NCBI GenBank assembly: GCA_012513595.1
Contig: JAAZBY010000221.1
Span: 1-23,458 of the forward strand
Reading direction: 5' to 3'
DNA: 23,458 nucleotides
Source of the DNA: Chloroflexota bacterium
GTDB taxonomy: Bacteria > Chloroflexota > Anaerolineae > UBA1429
A program made the position numbers and the translations under genes. This document shows, in pieces, positions 22,025-23,458 of the stretch. How positions within the stretch are numbered: the first letter of the stretch is position 1; every line of letters starts with the position of its first letter. A model generated the notes under the pieces. The model worked only from the letters and a program-made list of their open reading frames with translations. It was not told the origin of the DNA and ran no database searches.

Positions 22025-22053
22025 TTGGTGCTTGCGGTGTGCTATGTTATAAT
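22025..22053 (+). promoter_or_regulatory. Promoter of the EF-G-like gene
   Basis: TTGGTG (22025-22030) and a perfect TATAAT (22048-22053) are spaced by 17 bases, about 40 bases ahead of the start codon. It lies in a visibly AT-richer gap. Confidence 0.7.
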
Positions 22054-22093
22054 GTCCCGGTAACTATCGACTACTTAGGAGGTACTTTTGCTC

Positions 22094-23458
22094 ATGAGAG
22101 ACGTCAAACCGGAGGAAATTCGCAACATTGTTCTTCTGGGCCACGGGTCAAGTGGCAAGACCACGTTGAGCGAGGTCCTCCTGTACGACGCCGGCGCGAT
22201 TTCGCGGTTGGGCACCATTGAGGAAAAGAACACCGTCTCGGACTATGACGAAGACGAACACAACCGCGGCGTGTCGGTGAACCTGTCCGTATTGCCCTGC
22301 GAGTGGCAGAACACCCATCTGACGTTCCTGGACGCCCCGGGCTACTCGGACTTTGTCGGCGAGGTGAAGAACGGCCTGCGCGCCGCCGATAGCGCCGTCA
22401 TGGTGGTATGCGCCGCGTCGGGCGTCGAGGTGGGTGCCGAGCTACAGTGGCAGTTCGCCGATGAGACGGCCATGCCGCGGATGGTCTTTGTCAACAAGAT
22501 GGACCGCGACAACGCCTCGTTCGAGCGCACCCTTGAGCAGCTGCGGGCCAAGTTCGAGGCCAAGTTCGTGCCCATCGTTCTCCCGATCGGCTCGTTCACG
22601 TCGTTCACCGGCGTCATTGACCTGATCTCCATGAAGGCCTACCTGGGCCCCGACGGCAAAGAGAGCGCCATCCCCGAGACGGCGCGAGACGCCGCCGAGA
22701 CCGCCCGGATGGAGATGATGGAGTTCGCCGCCGAGTCTGACGACGAACTTATGATGAAGTACCTGGATGACGAGGACCTCACCGAGGAAGAGATCGTCGC
22801 TGCGCTCTCTCAGGGCGCCAAGAGCGGCGAACTGGTCCTGGTGCTGGCCGGCTCGGCCTCCAAGAACATGGGCGCCCGCCGCCTGATGGACGCCATCGTC
22901 CGCTACATGCCCAGCCCTGCCGATATTGCCCTCAAGGCCGTCGACAGGACCAGCGGCGAGGAGGTCGCGCTGCAGGCCGACCCGGCCGGCCCCCTGGTGG
23001 TACAGGTGTTCAAGACCCTGGCTGACCCCTTTGTAGGCAAGCTGAGCTATTTCCGCGTCTTTTCCGGCACGATGACGTCGGATTCGCGCGTTCAGAACGT
23101 CAACAAGGACGAGGAAGAGCGCGTGGGCCAGCTCTTTACCATGCGCGGCAAGGAGCAGATCCCGGTCGCGGCCATCCCGGCCGGCGGCATCGGCGCCGTG
23201 GCCAAGCTGAGCGAGACCTCCACCGGCGACACGCTCGGCGACCGCGGCTCCGCCTACGTGATGCCCGCCATAGTCTACCCGGAGCCGCTCTTCTCGGCCG
23301 CGGTGTTCCCCAAGACCAAGGCGGACCTGGACAAGCTCGGCGCTGGCCTGGCCCGTCTCGTCGAGGAGGACCCCACGCTACGCGTGGAGCGCAACGCCGA
23401 GACCAACGAGTCGATCCTATCCGGCATGGGGGATTCGCACATCCAGATCGCCGCGCGG
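22094..23458 (+). CDS. EF-G-2-like translational GTPase, partial (runs off the right edge)
   Basis: The first 455 codons of an elongation-factor-G-like protein; the end lies outside the window. G1 is GHGSSGKTT (16-24), where canonical EF-G has AHIDAGKTT. Switch I reads NRGVSV (57-62) instead of RGITI. G3 is DAPGYSDF (80-87), with Tyr replacing the catalytic His of DTPGH. G4 is NKMD (134-137). The domain II region (about 305-400) is recognisable from PLVVQVFKTLADPFVGKLSYFRVFSG. This combination matches the EF-G-2-like subfamily, known structurally from Thermus thermophilus, rather than the main EF-G; its cellular role is poorly defined. ATG 22094 has AGGAGG 11 bases upstream. TTG 22088, two codons earlier, is closer to the ideal spacing and cannot be excluded. 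Confidence 0.9.
   Translation, partial: MRDVKPEEIRNIVLLGHGSSGKTTLSEVLLYDAGAISRLGTIEEKNTVSDYDEDEHNRGVSVNLSVLPCEWQNTHLTFLDAPGYSDFVGEVKNGLRAADSAVMVVCAASGVEVGAELQWQFADETAMPRMVFVNKMDRDNASFERTLEQLRAKFEAKFVPIVLPIGSFTSFTGVIDLISMKAYLGPDGKESAIPETARDAAETARMEMMEFAAESDDELMMKYLDDEDLTEEEIVAALSQGAKSGELVLVLAGSASKNMGARRLMDAIVRYMPSPADIALKAVDRTSGEEVALQADPAGPLVVQVFKTLADPFVGKLSYFRVFSGTMTSDSRVQNVNKDEEERVGQLFTMRGKEQIPVAAIPAGGIGAVAKLSETSTGDTLGDRGSAYVMPAIVYPEPLFSAAVFPKTKADLDKLGAGLARLVEEDPTLRVERNAETNESILSGMGDSHIQIAAR

Noticed and set aside
1..23458. Search for CRISPR repeats, tRNAs, insertion sequences, integrases and phage genes
   Set aside because: No regularly spaced repeats, tRNA cloverleaf or CCA ends, transposase motifs or att-like duplications were found on either strand by reading.

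Overview
The window is GC-rich bacterial DNA, roughly two thirds G+C by eye, with tightly packed genes, sigma70-type promoters close to the TTGACA/TATAAT consensus, and strong intrinsic terminators. Several features fit a member of the Chloroflexota, perhaps an Anaerolineae relative. They are a SpoVS-like gene with no sporulation neighbours, a tungsten-type aldehyde ferredoxin oxidoreductase, a long L25/CTC ribosomal protein, separate secD and secF, and an EF-G-2-like GTPase. This placement is an inference from gene content. No rRNA or other marker is present to confirm it.

Layout. Positions 1-535 carry no convincing gene, apart from a terminator on the minus strand. truD (minus) and a spoVS-like gene (plus) diverge around 1769-2016. 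A HAD-IIA phosphatase (minus) converges on spoVS across a shared hairpin. A divergent promoter region at 3322-3429 then starts the most interesting unit. It consists of a consensus promoter, a cobalamin riboswitch, a possible 17-codon leader ORF overlapping an intrinsic terminator, and four overlapping or nearly abutting genes running to 10059. The first gene encodes a large membrane-anchored surface protein built from two alpha/alpha-toroid units plus a DUF4430 (transcobalamin C-terminal-like) domain. The next three encode an ECF transporter: S component, T component and a fused double ATPase. Together they look like a B12-repressed corrinoid capture and import system whose surface receptor resembles animal intrinsic factor/transcobalamin.

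From 10056 to 14860 are the L25 gene, two xylose-isomerase-like TIM-barrel genes, and between them, on the opposite strand, an aldehyde ferredoxin oxidoreductase. From 14972 to 18640 are a PP2C-like phosphatase gene, a small P-loop kinase-like gene, and secD-secF. The secD leader holds a terminator with a mutually exclusive alternative hairpin, so it is a candidate attenuator. From 18798 are thiI, translationally coupled to a lipoprotein beta-propeller gene, and finally an EF-G-2-like translational GTPase that runs off the right edge.

Most of the window is ordinary housekeeping. The items most worth following up are the B12 operon and its layered leader, the secDF leader, and the PP2C/P-loop pair of unknown role. 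I saw no tRNA, rRNA, CRISPR array, insertion sequence or phage gene.
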